Notes: a model not told the origin generated them from the sequence alone. 64,000 bases of DNA from Nocardioides alkalitolerans DSM 16699 (GCF_000426525.1 NZ_AUFN01000010.1:930001-994000); one strand, 5' to 3'. Counted from the first letter of the stretch, positions 52,362-61,837 are shown. Program-made: numbers and translations.

Positions 52362-54011
52362 TCAGGAGCGACGTACGCGGGCCGAGGCGATGCGGGCCCG
52401 CACCAACCGGTAGGCCTCGAGCTCGGCGCGCACCGGCGTGAGGACGAGCGAGTCGACGGCCTCGTCGGTGGCGGAGCGCAGGTCGCCGTCGACGTCCTCG
52501 GCAGCCTGGCGTCCCGCCCCGGCGGCCGCGCTGCGACCGACGAGCGCGATCACGCCCGCGAGCACCAGGGACACCAGGGCCAGCGCGAGGCCGGCGGGCA
52601 GCCCGACGACGGACGGGGTGGGCAGCGAGCCGACCCCGGCGAGGTCGCCCAGCACCCACCAGAGCACGCCGACGACGAGCCCGACGAGGAGCACCCACTG
52701 GAGGACCCGGAGCGCCTTGACCCAGCCCGGGAGCCACGTGGCCCGCAGGTCGGTGTCGGCGACGGTGGAGTCGATGCGCCCGGCGAGCTCGTCCATCCGG
52801 CCCGTCGCGGCCCGCTGGACCGACTCGGCCCAGGCCGGCACCAGGCCCTCGGAGACGCGGTCGCCCAGGCCGCGCGCCGCGACCTCGAGGCGCGCACGCT
52901 GGACCTTGACCGTCTCGGGACGGTGCTCGCCCGCGCCGCGCAGCAGTGCGGCGGCGTCGTCGCCCAGGTCGACCTCGACCCGGCGGAGCGGGTCGCGGCT
53001 GAACCACGTGAGCGGGGGCCAGGACGTCGCACGGCGGGTGCGCTCGGCGACGACGGTGGCGACACCGTCGACGAGGGGCGGCACGCCGGCCGCCACGGCG
53101 ACGGCCGCCTGGACCTCGTCGATGCTGCCGTCGGCCAGCTCGGGCGCCCGGGCGTCGCCGGTGGCCGCGGCCAGCTTCTCCGCCGCCTCGACGATGTCGG
53201 CGTCGAGCTTGGCGACCATGGCCTTCTTCGCCTCGACCCGGCGGACGATCTCGGCCTTCAGCTCGGCCATGCCCCAGCCCTCGCGCGCGCTCACGCCCAC
53301 GACCGGGACCCGCTCGAGGCCGTCGTCGACGAGGAGCCGGCGGACGTCGTCGAGGATCGCCTCGCGGCGCTCCTCGGGGATGGCGTCGACCTGGTTGAGG
53401 ATGACGAGCATGACGTCCTGCTGCGCCGCGTAGGGCTTGAGGTAGCGGTCGTGGAGGGCCGCGTCGGCGTACTTCTGCGGGTCGAGCACCCAGACGAGGA
53501 GGTCGGCCTTCGTCACCAGACGGTCGACCTCGAGGTGGTGGGAGACCTCGGTGGAGTCGTGGTCGGGCAGGTCGAGCAGCACCACGCCGTCGAGGTCGTG
53601 GTCCTGCTCGCTGGAGTCGAGCATCGAGTCGCGGCTCGTCTGGTGGCGCGGCGGGATGCCCAGCCACTCCATGAGCTCCTCGGCGCCGTCGCTGCCCCAG
53701 ATGCAGGCCGTGGCCCACGAGGTGGTCGGACGGCGCACGCCGACCGACGACAGCTCGAGCCCGGTGAGGGCGTTGAAGGTCGACGACTTGCCCGACCCGG
53801 TGGCGCCGGCGATGCCGACCACCGTGTGGCCGGCCGAGAGGCGGATGCGCTCGGTCGCGCGGGCGGCCACATCCTCGACGTGGGCGACCAGGGCGTCGTC
53901 GAGCCTGCCCCGAGCAGCCTCGGCCGCCTCCTCGAGCGCGGTCACCCGACCGCCCAGGTCGATGCGCGGCTGGGCGGAGCCGATGGCGTCCGTGGGGCTT
54001 GTCGAGCTCAT
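52362..54011 (-). CDS. Dynamin-like GTPase with membrane helices (second of a pair)
   Basis: 549 residues from ATG 54011, chosen because GAGGGAG lies just upstream; ATG 54023 is possible. G1 is GIAGATGSGKSST (near 75), followed by VRRPTTS. G3 is LLDLPDHDS and G4 LVILNQVD. A helical region follows, then two membrane helices near 430-480 (VLLVGLVVGVLWWVLG, then LALALVSLVLAGVIALVG) and a coiled C-terminus. It should bind GTP and the membrane. It lies 86 bases behind another dynamin-like gene. The pair recalls Streptomyces DynA/DynB and mycobacterial IniA/IniC. Confidence 0.88.
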   Translation of the reverse strand: MSSTSPTDAIGSAQPRIDLGGRVTALEEAAEAARGRLDDALVAHVEDVAARATERIRLSAGHTVVGIAGATGSGKSSTFNALTGLELSSVGVRRPTTSWATACIWGSDGAEELMEWLGIPPRHQTSRDSMLDSSEQDHDLDGVVLLDLPDHDSTEVSHHLEVDRLVTKADLLVWVLDPQKYADAALHDRYLKPYAAQQDVMLVILNQVDAIPEERREAILDDVRRLLVDDGLERVPVVGVSAREGWGMAELKAEIVRRVEAKKAMVAKLDADIVEAAEKLAAATGDARAPELADGSIDEVQAAVAVAAGVPPLVDGVATVVAERTRRATSWPPLTWFSRDPLRRVEVDLGDDAAALLRGAGEHRPETVKVQRARLEVAARGLGDRVSEGLVPAWAESVQRAATGRMDELAGRIDSTVADTDLRATWLPGWVKALRVLQWVLLVGLVVGVLWWVLGDLAGVGSLPTPSVVGLPAGLALALVSLVLAGVIALVGRSAAAGAGRQAAEDVDGDLRSATDEAVDSLVLTPVRAELEAYRLVRARIASARVRRS

Positions 54012-54097
54012 GTTCTCCCTCATGCGAAATCTCGAGAGACTCCGGTCGTCGTGGCAGCGCCCAGACTAGGGCACCGCCAGGTCACGGCAGGCGCGGA

Positions 54098-55870
54098 TCA
54101 GCGGTGGGTGGCCTTCAGCGGCGAGCGCTCGGAGAAGCGGATGTCGTCGACCCGGCGGGAGGCCGCGCGCACCCGGCCGGACGCGTCCTCCGTGACCTCG
54201 AGACGGTCGACGACCCCGGCGTACCGGGCCCGCTCCCCCTCGATCACGACGCGCACCCGCTCCTTGAGCGTGCGCGTGCCGCGCTCCACCAGCGAGGCCG
54301 TGGTCTGCGGGCCGAGCACCGCGTCGAGCAGCTGGCGACCGACGGAGGCCGGGTCGCCGCTGAGCACGACGACGGCGAGCGTGGCGCCGAGGCCCTCGGC
54401 GCCGAACGCCATGAACCGCGCCGACGTGCGCTTGTCGGTGGACTCGTCGCGCACGAGGTCGTTGAGCTCGCGCTGCCACTCGCGCACCGTGCGCTCGGAG
54501 GCGCGCCCCACCTCGGGCGCCGGGCGCTCGAGCCGGTCGCCGGCGGCGACCAGCGCCGCGCCCGCCCCGGACTCGCGCCAGTGCGCGACGAGCTCGGTCG
54601 TCGCCCGCTCGGCGTGGCCCAGGATCTCGGCGCCGGCGGTGGCCGCCACCGCGGCGGCGAGCTGCTCGGCCTGCTGGGGCTTGCCGCGGACGGCGTTGAC
54701 GATGCGGTCGCGGATGAGTCCCACGCGGGTCTCGAGCGAGCGCAGCAGCTCGCCCGTGCCGACGAACTCCTGCCAGCGGGCGAGCAGCTCGCCGGCCAGG
54801 AGCGACCCGTCGGTCATCGTCTGCTCGAGGTCGAAGGCGACCGCGTCGTACGTGCTGTCGACGTGGCGGCGCAGGCGCCGGGCCTCGTCGATCTGGTCCT
54901 CGGCGGCGTCGGCGATCTGGTGGCTGTGGCGCGACAGCGTGCGGATCGTGCCCGACAGCGTCTGCTGCACCACGGCCTCGCGGGCGCCCTGGTCGGCGGC
55001 GAGGCTGGCGAGCCAGGTGACGACGTCGTTGACCTCGTCGGGCGGCAGCACGCCGTCGGTGCCGACGTCGCCCTCGTGCACGATGAAGAGCGGCGAGTCC
55101 TTGAGGCCGCGGCTGGCGAGCATGCGGGCGAGGTGGGTCGCGACGGTCTCGACGGCGTCGTCGGGCGTGCGGTCGAGCACGATCGCGACGGCGGTCGAGC
55201 GCTCGCTCGCCTCCTTGAGGAACTCCCACGGCACCTGGTCGGCGTACCGCGCCGCCGAGGTCACGAAGAGCCAGAGGTCGCCCGCCGCCATCAGCTGCGC
55301 GGCGAGCTCGCGGTTGTGCTTGTCGACCGAGTCCACGTCGGGCGCGTCGAGGATCGCCAGGCCCTTCGGCACGGCGTCGGTCGGCACCAGCTGGAGGCAG
55401 CCCGGGTCCGTCGTGGGCTCCGTGACGCGGCGCAGCTCGGGCAGCAGCCGGTCGGGACCGAACCACGTGCCGTCGTCGGGGTGGTGCACCAGCACGGCGG
55501 ACCGGGTCGTCGGCCGCAGCACGCCGGCCTGGGTGACGCGGTGACCGACGAGGGAGTTGACCAGCGTCGACTTGCCCGCGCCCGTGGAGCCGGCGACGAC
55601 CGTCAGCAGCGGGGCCTCGACCGACATGAGGCGCGGGATCGCGTAGTCCTCCAGCTGGTCGACCATGTCGGCCTGGGCCGTCCGGTGCTCGGCCACGCCC
55701 CTGGTCTCCAGCGGCAGGACGGCCGCCTGGAGCGCGCTGTGCAGCTGCACGAGCGCCGTGAGCATCGCGGAGCTCCCGGACGTGCCGGAGGCACCGGACG
55801 CGCCCGGCTTCGTGCCCGGCTTGCTGTCCGGCTTCGCGGTCTGCTGCGGGCCCGGGTCGGGGGAGTTCAT
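54098..55870 (-). CDS. Dynamin-like GTPase (first of a pair)
   Basis: 590 residues. A Pro/Ser/Gly-rich leader of about 35 residues is followed by a dynamin-N domain: G1 VVAGSTGAGKSTLVNSLVG (near 95), G2 LRPTTRSAVL, G3 LAILDAPDVDSVDKHN and G4-like IVLDRTPDD. A long helical stalk follows, and an amphipathic stretch near 500 (GLGATLAVVVLSG) could touch the membrane. No clear membrane helix, in contrast to its partner. Its ATG overlaps the PrsW stop (ATGA). Partners of this kind polymerise on membranes and remodel or protect them; the role here is inferred. Confidence 0.88.
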   Translation of the reverse strand: MNSPDPGPQQTAKPDSKPGTKPGASGASGTSGSSAMLTALVQLHSALQAAVLPLETRGVAEHRTAQADMVDQLEDYAIPRLMSVEAPLLTVVAGSTGAGKSTLVNSLVGHRVTQAGVLRPTTRSAVLVHHPDDGTWFGPDRLLPELRRVTEPTTDPGCLQLVPTDAVPKGLAILDAPDVDSVDKHNRELAAQLMAAGDLWLFVTSAARYADQVPWEFLKEASERSTAVAIVLDRTPDDAVETVATHLARMLASRGLKDSPLFIVHEGDVGTDGVLPPDEVNDVVTWLASLAADQGAREAVVQQTLSGTIRTLSRHSHQIADAAEDQIDEARRLRRHVDSTYDAVAFDLEQTMTDGSLLAGELLARWQEFVGTGELLRSLETRVGLIRDRIVNAVRGKPQQAEQLAAAVAATAGAEILGHAERATTELVAHWRESGAGAALVAAGDRLERPAPEVGRASERTVREWQRELNDLVRDESTDKRTSARFMAFGAEGLGATLAVVVLSGDPASVGRQLLDAVLGPQTTASLVERGTRTLKERVRVVIEGERARYAGVVDRLEVTEDASGRVRAASRRVDDIRFSERSPLKATHR

Positions 55871-56985
55871 CGGACGGTCACCACCTGTGCGGGGATCGGG
55901 ATCTGGGGCCGGGCTGCCGACATCCGGCTGAGGTGCCCCTGGCCGCGTTGGACGAAGTCGGTGGGTGCCGTGCCGCGCAGCACCCGGTGATGGAGGAACC
56001 CGAGCTCGACGGCTGCCTGCTGATACTCCCGTACGACGGCAGCGGCCTGCGACCCGCCACCCCTGCGCGCGTCGCGTCGTACGCGCGTGCGGAGCCGCAG
56101 GTCGGCGATCCACGGGATGTCGGAGGCCGGCAGGAGCCCCCGGGAGGCGGCGTCGTGGAGGGCCGCGGTGAGCACGCGGCGCTCGGTGGAGCGGCACCAG
56201 ACGGCGACGGCCACGAGCAGCAGGAACGCCGGGAGCATGAGGAGCCCGTAGGTGCCGAGGAAGCCGACGGGCAGGTAGCTCGAGCCGTTCCACAGCGCGT
56301 GCCAGCCGACGGCGACGGCGTACCCCACCACTGGGGCGAGCACCCGCACGAGGCCCGAGCGCGACCCGACGGCGATGCCGACGCCGATGCCGATGAAGGC
56401 CGTGAAGAAGGGGTGGGCGAACGGGCTCATCACGCAGCGCAGGAGGAACGTGCCGGTGAGGGCCTCGACGCCGCCGGGACCCAGCCCGTTCGTGCCGTTG
56501 TAGGCCGCGGCGAGGTAGAGGATGTTCTCGGTGAAGGCGAAGCCGACGCCGACCATGCCGGCGTACACGATGCCGTCGAGCACGCCGTCGAGCTCGTGGC
56601 GACGCCACCACAGCAGCAGCACGAGGAAGAGGCCCTTCGTGGCCTCCTCGGTCACCGGCGCGACCAGCACCGTGGCCCGGGTGTCGTCGAAGCCTGCCAC
56701 CAGCCCGCCGATGCCGCCCAGGATGATCGCGGCGGTGGTGGCGACGACCGCGCCCCACAGCAGGCCGGCGACCAGCAGGCTGCGCGGCTCGGGCTCGTAG
56801 CGGTCGAGCCAGAGGTAGGTCGCGACCACCGGCCCCACCGGCAGCGCCGCCAGCACCGTGGCCACCAGGAGCGTGCTGGGCGCCCCCGCCAGCGCGAGGA
56901 CGAGGAGCACGCCGACCGCCCCGACACCCACCAGGGACCACACGATCACCGTGAAGGCGACGTTGTCCCGATGGCGTGCTGGCAT
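55867..56985 (-). CDS. PrsW family intramembrane metalloprotease
   Basis: 372 residues from ATG 56985. About eight membrane helices. PrsW active-site elements: APVTEEATKGLF (EExxK), FAFTENILYL (FxxxEN) and histidines in CVMSPFAHPFFTAF and VGWHALWNGSSYL. The family cleaves membrane-bound anti-sigma factors or other membrane proteins inside the bilayer. The C-terminal 80 residues are basic and cytoplasmic. Its TGA overlaps the ATG of the first dynamin-like gene by 4 bases, so translation is coupled and the three genes form one operon. It is divergent from the aminopeptidase gene. Confidence 0.92.
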   Translation of the reverse strand: MPARHRDNVAFTVIVWSLVGVGAVGVLLVLALAGAPSTLLVATVLAALPVGPVVATYLWLDRYEPEPRSLLVAGLLWGAVVATTAAIILGGIGGLVAGFDDTRATVLVAPVTEEATKGLFLVLLLWWRRHELDGVLDGIVYAGMVGVGFAFTENILYLAAAYNGTNGLGPGGVEALTGTFLLRCVMSPFAHPFFTAFIGIGVGIAVGSRSGLVRVLAPVVGYAVAVGWHALWNGSSYLPVGFLGTYGLLMLPAFLLLVAVAVWCRSTERRVLTAALHDAASRGLLPASDIPWIADLRLRTRVRRDARRGGGSQAAAVVREYQQAAVELGFLHHRVLRGTAPTDFVQRGQGHLSRMSAARPQIPIPAQVVTVR

Positions 56986-57067
56986 GCCTCTCAGCCTATC
57001 TGAGCAGGGGCTTCGCCCGGCCCGCTTCCCCCGACCCGCTCCCGGGGCCGGGCGTAGGGTGGCGCGC

Positions 57068-58519
57068 ATGAGCGAGGAGACCTCCACCGAGCCCACCGAG
57101 CCCACCGGGTCCACCGGGTCAGCCGCCGAGCCGAAGGTCGAGACCCACGACCCGGCCGTCCCGGAGGCGTACGCCGCCTTCATGCGCACCGGCTGGGCCG
57201 ACGTCGAGCGCGAGGTCCCGCCCCACCCGGTCGTGCCGTGGGCGGCCGCCCGCCGTACCCGTCTGGCCGAGGCGTTCCCCGGCGAGCGGCTCGTGCTGCC
57301 CGCCGGTACCTTCAAGGTGCGCTCCAACGACACGGACTACCGCTTCCGCCCCGACACCGCGCACACCTACTTCTCGGGCGCCCAGACCACCGACGGCACG
57401 CTCGTGGTCACCGACGGCGAGGCGGTGCTCTACGCCCGGCCGCGCTCCGGGCGCGACAGCGACGAGTTCTTTCGCGACCGCCAGTACGGCGCGCTGTGGG
57501 CCGGCGAGCGCCCCTCCCTGGCCGAGCTCGAGCAGTCCCTCGGCCTGCCCGTGCGCCACGTGGACGAGCTGCCCGACGTGCTCGCCCAGGCGGGCAAGAC
57601 CCGTGTGCACCGCGGCCTCGACGCCCGCGTCGACGCGCTCGTGCCCGCCGACGAGGGCCGCGACGACGAGCTCGCCCGCGTCGCCTCCGAGCTGCGCCTG
57701 GTCAAGGACGAGTGGGAGGTCGACCAGCTGCAGGAGGCCTGCGACATCACCACGCTGGGTTTCGAGGACTCGGTGCGCGAGTGGGACCGCGTCCGCGAGC
57801 ACGGCGAGCGCTGGCTCGAGGGCACCTTCTTCCGGCGCGCCCGCACGATGGGCAACGACCTCGGCTACGACTCGATCGTGGGTGCCGGGTCGCACGCCAC
57901 GACGCTGCACTGGATCGACAACACCGGCCCCGTGCTGCCCGGCCAGCTGATCCTGCTCGACATGGGCGTGGAGAACCGCAACCTCTACACGGCCGACGTG
58001 ACCCGCACCCTGCCGGTCGACGGCACGTTCACGCCGCTGCAGCGCGACCTCTACGACCTGGTGCTCTCGGCGCAGCAGGCCGGCATCGACACCGTGCGGC
58101 CGGGCGTCGCGTTCCAGTCGATCCACCAGGCCTCCATGTCGGTGCTCGCGCACGGGCTCGAGGCGCTCGGCCTGCTGCCCGTCTCCGCGGAGGAGGCCCT
58201 CTCCCCCGACAGCCGCGTCTACGCCCGCTGGACCCTGCACGGCACCAGCCACATGCTCGGCATGGACGTGCACGACTGCGCCCGCGCCTCGACCGACGTC
58301 TACCCGAAGGGCGAGCTCGCCGAGGGCATGTGCCTCACCGTCGAGCCCGGCCTCTACTTCCAGGCCGACGACCTGCTCGTGCCCGAGGAGCTGCGCGGCA
58401 TCGGCATCCGCATCGAGGACGACGTGCTCGTCACCGCCGACGGCGCCCACAACCTCTCGGCCGCGCTCCCCCGTACGGCGGCCGACGTCGAGGCGTGGAT
58501 GGGCAGCCTGCTGCCCTGA
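57068..58519 (+). CDS. Xaa-Pro aminopeptidase (M24B)
   Basis: 483 residues. An N-terminal AMP_N domain (KVRSNDTDYRFRPDTAHTYF) leads to a pita-bread metallopeptidase domain. The two-metal site is complete: D298 in LLDMGVE, D310 in TADVTR, H391/H395 in HGTSHMLGMDVHD, E426 in TVEPGLYF and E450 in IRIEDDV. It cleaves N-terminal residues before proline in the cytoplasm. The first about 30 residues are a Glu/Thr/Ser-rich leader (TEPTEPTGSTG). ATG 57068 is used; the longer frame overlaps the PrsW promoter. It stands alone, before a short gap and convergent genes. Confidence 0.95.
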   Translation: MSEETSTEPTEPTGSTGSAAEPKVETHDPAVPEAYAAFMRTGWADVEREVPPHPVVPWAAARRTRLAEAFPGERLVLPAGTFKVRSNDTDYRFRPDTAHTYFSGAQTTDGTLVVTDGEAVLYARPRSGRDSDEFFRDRQYGALWAGERPSLAELEQSLGLPVRHVDELPDVLAQAGKTRVHRGLDARVDALVPADEGRDDELARVASELRLVKDEWEVDQLQEACDITTLGFEDSVREWDRVREHGERWLEGTFFRRARTMGNDLGYDSIVGAGSHATTLHWIDNTGPVLPGQLILLDMGVENRNLYTADVTRTLPVDGTFTPLQRDLYDLVLSAQQAGIDTVRPGVAFQSIHQASMSVLAHGLEALGLLPVSAEEALSPDSRVYARWTLHGTSHMLGMDVHDCARASTDVYPKGELAEGMCLTVEPGLYFQADDLLVPEELRGIGIRIEDDVLVTADGAHNLSAALPRTAADVEAWMGSLLP

Positions 58520-58566
58520 GGCCACGCCGTACGGCGCGGGCGGCGCCGCGCGGGTTCCGGAGGGGG

Positions 58567-58881
58567 TCAGCGCGTGCCGCGGACCAGTCGCCCGAAGCGG
58601 GTGACCGCGACCTCGCACGCCATCGCCACGTGGTGGCGCGTGCCGGAGTCCAGGTCGGGCTCCGCCAGCTCGCAGAAGACGGACGTGGCCCAGCGCGCGC
58701 GGCGGGCCGACCCACGGTCGGCGGAGACGCGGCCGTCGTCGCTCAGCACGTCGCACGCCAGGGCGCCCTCGACACCGAGGTCGACGAAGCGGGAGCGGGC
58801 CGTGCCCGTCGGCCGCACCAGCTCGTCGACGGCACGCGTCATCTGCTCGACGAGCAGGACGTGGAGGGCGATGGTGTCCAT
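58567..58881 (-). CDS. Hypothetical protein
   Basis: 104 residues from ATG 58881. The sequence is acidic to neutral and evenly mixed (VEQMTRAVDELVRPTGTAR, EGALACDVLSDDGRV, SVFCELAEPDLDSG), with a plausible composition, unlike the opposite frame, which is Ser/Arg-rich. I recognise no family. It lies 30 bases after the SDR gene on the same strand, so it may be co-transcribed with it. Two cysteines but no obvious metal motif. Confidence 0.6.
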   Translation of the reverse strand: MDTIALHVLLVEQMTRAVDELVRPTGTARSRFVDLGVEGALACDVLSDDGRVSADRGSARRARWATSVFCELAEPDLDSGTRHHVAMACEVAVTRFGRLVRGTR

Positions 58882-58911
58882 GCCGGCGTCAACGACGCGG
58901 GCCCCGACGGG

Positions 58912-60438
58912 TCACCAGGGGCTGGGCTCGTAGTCCTTCACGAAGACGCCGTGCAGGTCCTCGCCCGCCTCGCCGCGGACGATCGGGTCGTAGACGCGAG
59001 CGGCGCCGTCGACGAGGTCGAGCGGCGCGTGCCAGCCCTCCGAGGCGATCCGCAGCTTCTCGTGGTGGGGGCGCTCGTCGGTGATCCAGCCCGTGTCGAC
59101 GGCGGTCATGAGGATCTGGTCGGTCTCGAACATCTCGCCCGCGCTCGTGCGGGTAAGCATGTTGAGCGACGCCTTCGCCATGTTGGTGTGCGGGTGGCCC
59201 GGACCCTTGTAGCGGCGCGAGAACTGGCCCTCCATCGCGGAGACGTTGACGACGTACGCGCGGCGCGCACCTCGCCGGACGGCCTCGCGCATCGACGGGC
59301 GCAGCCGGCTTATCAGCAGGAACGGCGCGATCGAGTTGCAGAACTGCACCTCGAGCAGCTCCAGGGGGTCGACCTCGTCGACGACCTGGGTCCAGGAGTT
59401 GTTGACCTGCACGTCGGGCAGCAGCCCGCCCGCGTCGACGGCGGTGCCGGCGAGGTGGGCCTCGAGGCTGGCGTTGCCGGCCCGCAGCGCCAGCGCGGTG
59501 AGGCTGGCGGCGTTGTGGGCGGCGAGTGCCTGGGCCGACGACTCGCCCTCGTGGTGGGCCACGGCCACGTCGCCCAGCGCGCCGGCGATCGCGGCGGGGT
59601 GGGCCTCGGAGATGTGGTCGAAGGTGACCATCTCCGGCAGGGGCCTGTCCTCGGGGAGCGGCGCGCTCTCCATCTCGAGCAGCTGGCTGTAGGCGCCGGG
59701 CGAGCGCCGTACGGTCTGGCAGGCGTTGTTGACCAGGATGTCGAGCGGACCCGCGGCGGCGACGTCGTCGGCGAGCGCGATCACCTGGGTCGGGTCGCGC
59801 AGGTCGATGCCGACGACCTTGAGGCGGTGCAGCCAGTCGCCCGAGTCCTCGAGCGCGGAGAAGCGGCGGACCGCGTCGCGCGGGAAGCGCGTCGTGATCG
59901 TGAGGTGGGCGCCGTCGCGCAGGAGGCGCAGCGCGATGTACATCCCGATCTTGGCGCGGCCACCGGTCAGCAGCGCGCGCTTGCCCGTGAGGTCGGTGCG
60001 CTGGTCGCGCTTCGTGTGGGAGAACGCGGCGCACCGCGGGCAGAGCCCGTGGTAGAAGGCGTCGACGAGGGTGAAGTCCTCCTTGCACATGTAGCAGCCG
60101 CGCGCCGTGATCAGCTCGCCCGCGAAGGCACCCGCCGCGGTGGAGACCAGCGGGAGGCCCGCGGTCTCGTCGTCGATGCGCAGCGCGGAACCCGTCGCGG
60201 TGCTCTCGATGATCGCCTGGTCGTGCGACTGGCGGGTCTCGCGGATCTCGGCGCGACGCGTCTTCTTGATCAGCTTGTACATGAACGACGCGCCCCGCTT
60301 CACCGTGGTGACGTCGGGGTGCGCGGGGTGGAGGGTCGAGACCTGCTTCAGCACCCGGAGGGTCGTCGCGAGGTCGTCGGGGTCGATGCCCGGGCCGTCG
60401 GGGCCGTGCTCGGGACCGGGGTGCTGCGGCTGGCTCAC
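58912..60438 (-). CDS. SDR-fold protein with a CxxC-CxxC insert and atypical catalytic residues
   Basis: About 508 residues from GTG 60438. The first 150 residues include CYMC (115-118) and CPRC (133-136), a likely zinc knuckle. The Rossmann part begins LLTGGRAKIGMYIALRLL, with K where the last G of TGxxxGxG is expected. It has LVNNACQT in place of NNAG. The catalytic strand is VNVSAMEG, but the helix reads HTNMAKASLNML, so Y-x-x-x-K becomes T418-x-x-x-K422. The protein therefore has an SDR fold, but ordinary SDR chemistry is doubtful. The function and substrate are unknown. The start is uncertain by several codons, and no clear ribosome site is seen. Confidence 0.82.
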   Translation of the reverse strand: MSQPQHPGPEHGPDGPGIDPDDLATTLRVLKQVSTLHPAHPDVTTVKRGASFMYKLIKKTRRAEIRETRQSHDQAIIESTATGSALRIDDETAGLPLVSTAAGAFAGELITARGCYMCKEDFTLVDAFYHGLCPRCAAFSHTKRDQRTDLTGKRALLTGGRAKIGMYIALRLLRDGAHLTITTRFPRDAVRRFSALEDSGDWLHRLKVVGIDLRDPTQVIALADDVAAAGPLDILVNNACQTVRRSPGAYSQLLEMESAPLPEDRPLPEMVTFDHISEAHPAAIAGALGDVAVAHHEGESSAQALAAHNAASLTALALRAGNASLEAHLAGTAVDAGGLLPDVQVNNSWTQVVDEVDPLELLEVQFCNSIAPFLLISRLRPSMREAVRRGARRAYVVNVSAMEGQFSRRYKGPGHPHTNMAKASLNMLTRTSAGEMFETDQILMTAVDTGWITDERPHHEKLRIASEGWHAPLDLVDGAARVYDPIVRGEAGEDLHGVFVKDYEPSPW

Positions 60439-60493
60439 CGCGGAAGGATAGGCCGCGCGGGCGCGGGCCGACGACTCGTCACGGGGCGCCCGG

Positions 60494-61366
60494 TCACGGG
60501 GCGTCAAGGATGGAGCCGGTGGTGCGGTCGTCGAAGTAGGCCATGCACGCGATCTCGCGGTCGCCGCCGAACCAGCTGTCCCGCGTGGGCGAGAGGAAGT
60601 TGACGTAGGCCTCGTAGTAGACCTCGTCGCTGACGCCGCTCGCGTCGAGCTCCTCCTCGCAGCCCTCCTCGGCCAGCTCGAAGACCTCGTCGTCGCCGGG
60701 GTACTCGGTGCCCTCGAGGTCGAACAGCGCGTAGACCTCCGCGTCGTGCGCCTCCGAGCACGGCACGACGTCGACCGTCATGACCTCCTCGTACTCGTCG
60801 GCGCTGTCGCCGAAGAGGGAGTCGTCGTTGAAGCAGTCGCCCACGCGCAGCGCGAAGACGTCGATCGTGTCGGCCGAGACGACCGAGCCCGACTCGTCAC
60901 GCTCCGCGTCCTCGGAGAACGAGAACGCGGAGATGGCGGCGCTGAGCCCGACGATCACGGCCCACCCGACGCCCACGAGCACCGCAGCGAGGGCCACGCC
61001 CCAGCCTCCGCGCTTGCCGCCGCCGCACCGCACGAGGGCGACGACGCCGAGCACCAGGCCGATCGGGAACGTCACCGGGATGATCGCGAGCACGAGCGCC
61101 GTGACCGCCAGCTTGCTGACGGGCTTGCGGGGCTGCGGCTGCCACTGCTGGCCCTGGCCCCAGCCCTGCCCGTACCCGGAGCCGCCGCCGTAGCCCTGGT
61201 CGTACCCCTGGCCGTACCCCTGGTCGGGTGCGGACTGCCACGGCGCCCCCGTGGAGGACGACGGCGGAGCGTAGGACCACTCCCCGGGCCCGGACTGCGG
61301 GGTCGGCTCGTCGTGGTGCCCCGACAGGTCGACCGGGCCGCCGGGCGGCGGGTGCTGCTCGCTCAC
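60494..61366 (-). CDS. DUF4190 / septum-formation-like membrane protein
   Basis: 290 residues. A Gly/Gln/Tyr/Pro-rich cytoplasmic leader with YGQGYDQGYGGGSGYGQG repeats (residues about 45-75) precedes two membrane helices (TALVLAIIPVTFPIGLVLGV; WGVALAAVLVGVGWAVIVG), the DUF4190 pattern. An external domain follows with VFALRVGDCFNDD, VVPCSEAHDAEVYALFDL and CMAYFDD, like the septum-formation family. It is the last of three related minus-strand genes. Role unknown; cell-envelope placement is inferred from topology. Confidence 0.85.
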   Translation of the reverse strand: MSEQHPPPGGPVDLSGHHDEPTPQSGPGEWSYAPPSSSTGAPWQSAPDQGYGQGYDQGYGGGSGYGQGWGQGQQWQPQPRKPVSKLAVTALVLAIIPVTFPIGLVLGVVALVRCGGGKRGGWGVALAAVLVGVGWAVIVGLSAAISAFSFSEDAERDESGSVVSADTIDVFALRVGDCFNDDSLFGDSADEYEEVMTVDVVPCSEAHDAEVYALFDLEGTEYPGDDEVFELAEEGCEEELDASGVSDEVYYEAYVNFLSPTRDSWFGGDREIACMAYFDDRTTGSILDAP

Positions 61367-61471
61367 GCTGATCTCCTCGCTGGGGGTGGAACCGCGGAGA
61401 CGGTACGGCGCGGACGACGGCCGCGCGCGGGGTTCGGCGGAACTCCCCCAGACCCTGTGACGGCAGTCTCC

Positions 61472-61837
61472 TCAGGCGTGGGGAGCACTCCCCAGAGCGC
61501 CGGCGACGCCCGGCGTCCCGGCCCCGAAGTCACCGCGGTTGCGGTCGCGCTCGGCCTCCATCCCGGCCAGGAGGGCGGCGAGCACGGCCACGCCGAGCAG
61601 CACCCCGACGACGACCGCGGCGAGCGACACGCCCCACCCGCCCCGGGGGTCGTCGCGCCCGCGCAGGAGCCCGACGACACCGAGGGCCGCTCCGAGGAAG
61701 CTGGTGGCGATGAGCGGCACGCAGGCCAGCACCAGGGCGAGCACCGCGAGCGGGCTCGAGGTCGTCGTGCGGTTCCAGCTGTTGCCCTCGAGCGGCGTGT
61801 AGCCGGACCCGTAGGTCACGTAGTCCGTGCTCGGCAC
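61472..61837 (-). CDS. Short DUF4190 membrane protein
   Basis: 121 residues from a GTG at 61837. It has the same two-helix DUF4190 core (LAVLALVLACVPLIATSFLG and WGVSLAAVVVGVLLGVAVLA) as its neighbours but no external septum-formation-like domain. The end is a short polar tail (GDFGAGTPGVAGALGSAPHA). It looks like a trimmed paralogue and could be functional as a small membrane protein or a decaying copy. The frame upstream is the next gene's shadow. Confidence 0.72.
   Translation of the reverse strand: MPSTDYVTYGSGYTPLEGNSWNRTTTSSPLAVLALVLACVPLIATSFLGAALGVVGLLRGRDDPRGGWGVSLAAVVVGVLLGVAVLAALLAGMEAERDRNRGDFGAGTPGVAGALGSAPHA

Noticed and set aside
54066..55466. Alternative frame over the dynamin-like gene
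   Set aside because: Arg/Ala/Pro-rich out-of-frame translation; the true frame holds all GTPase motifs.
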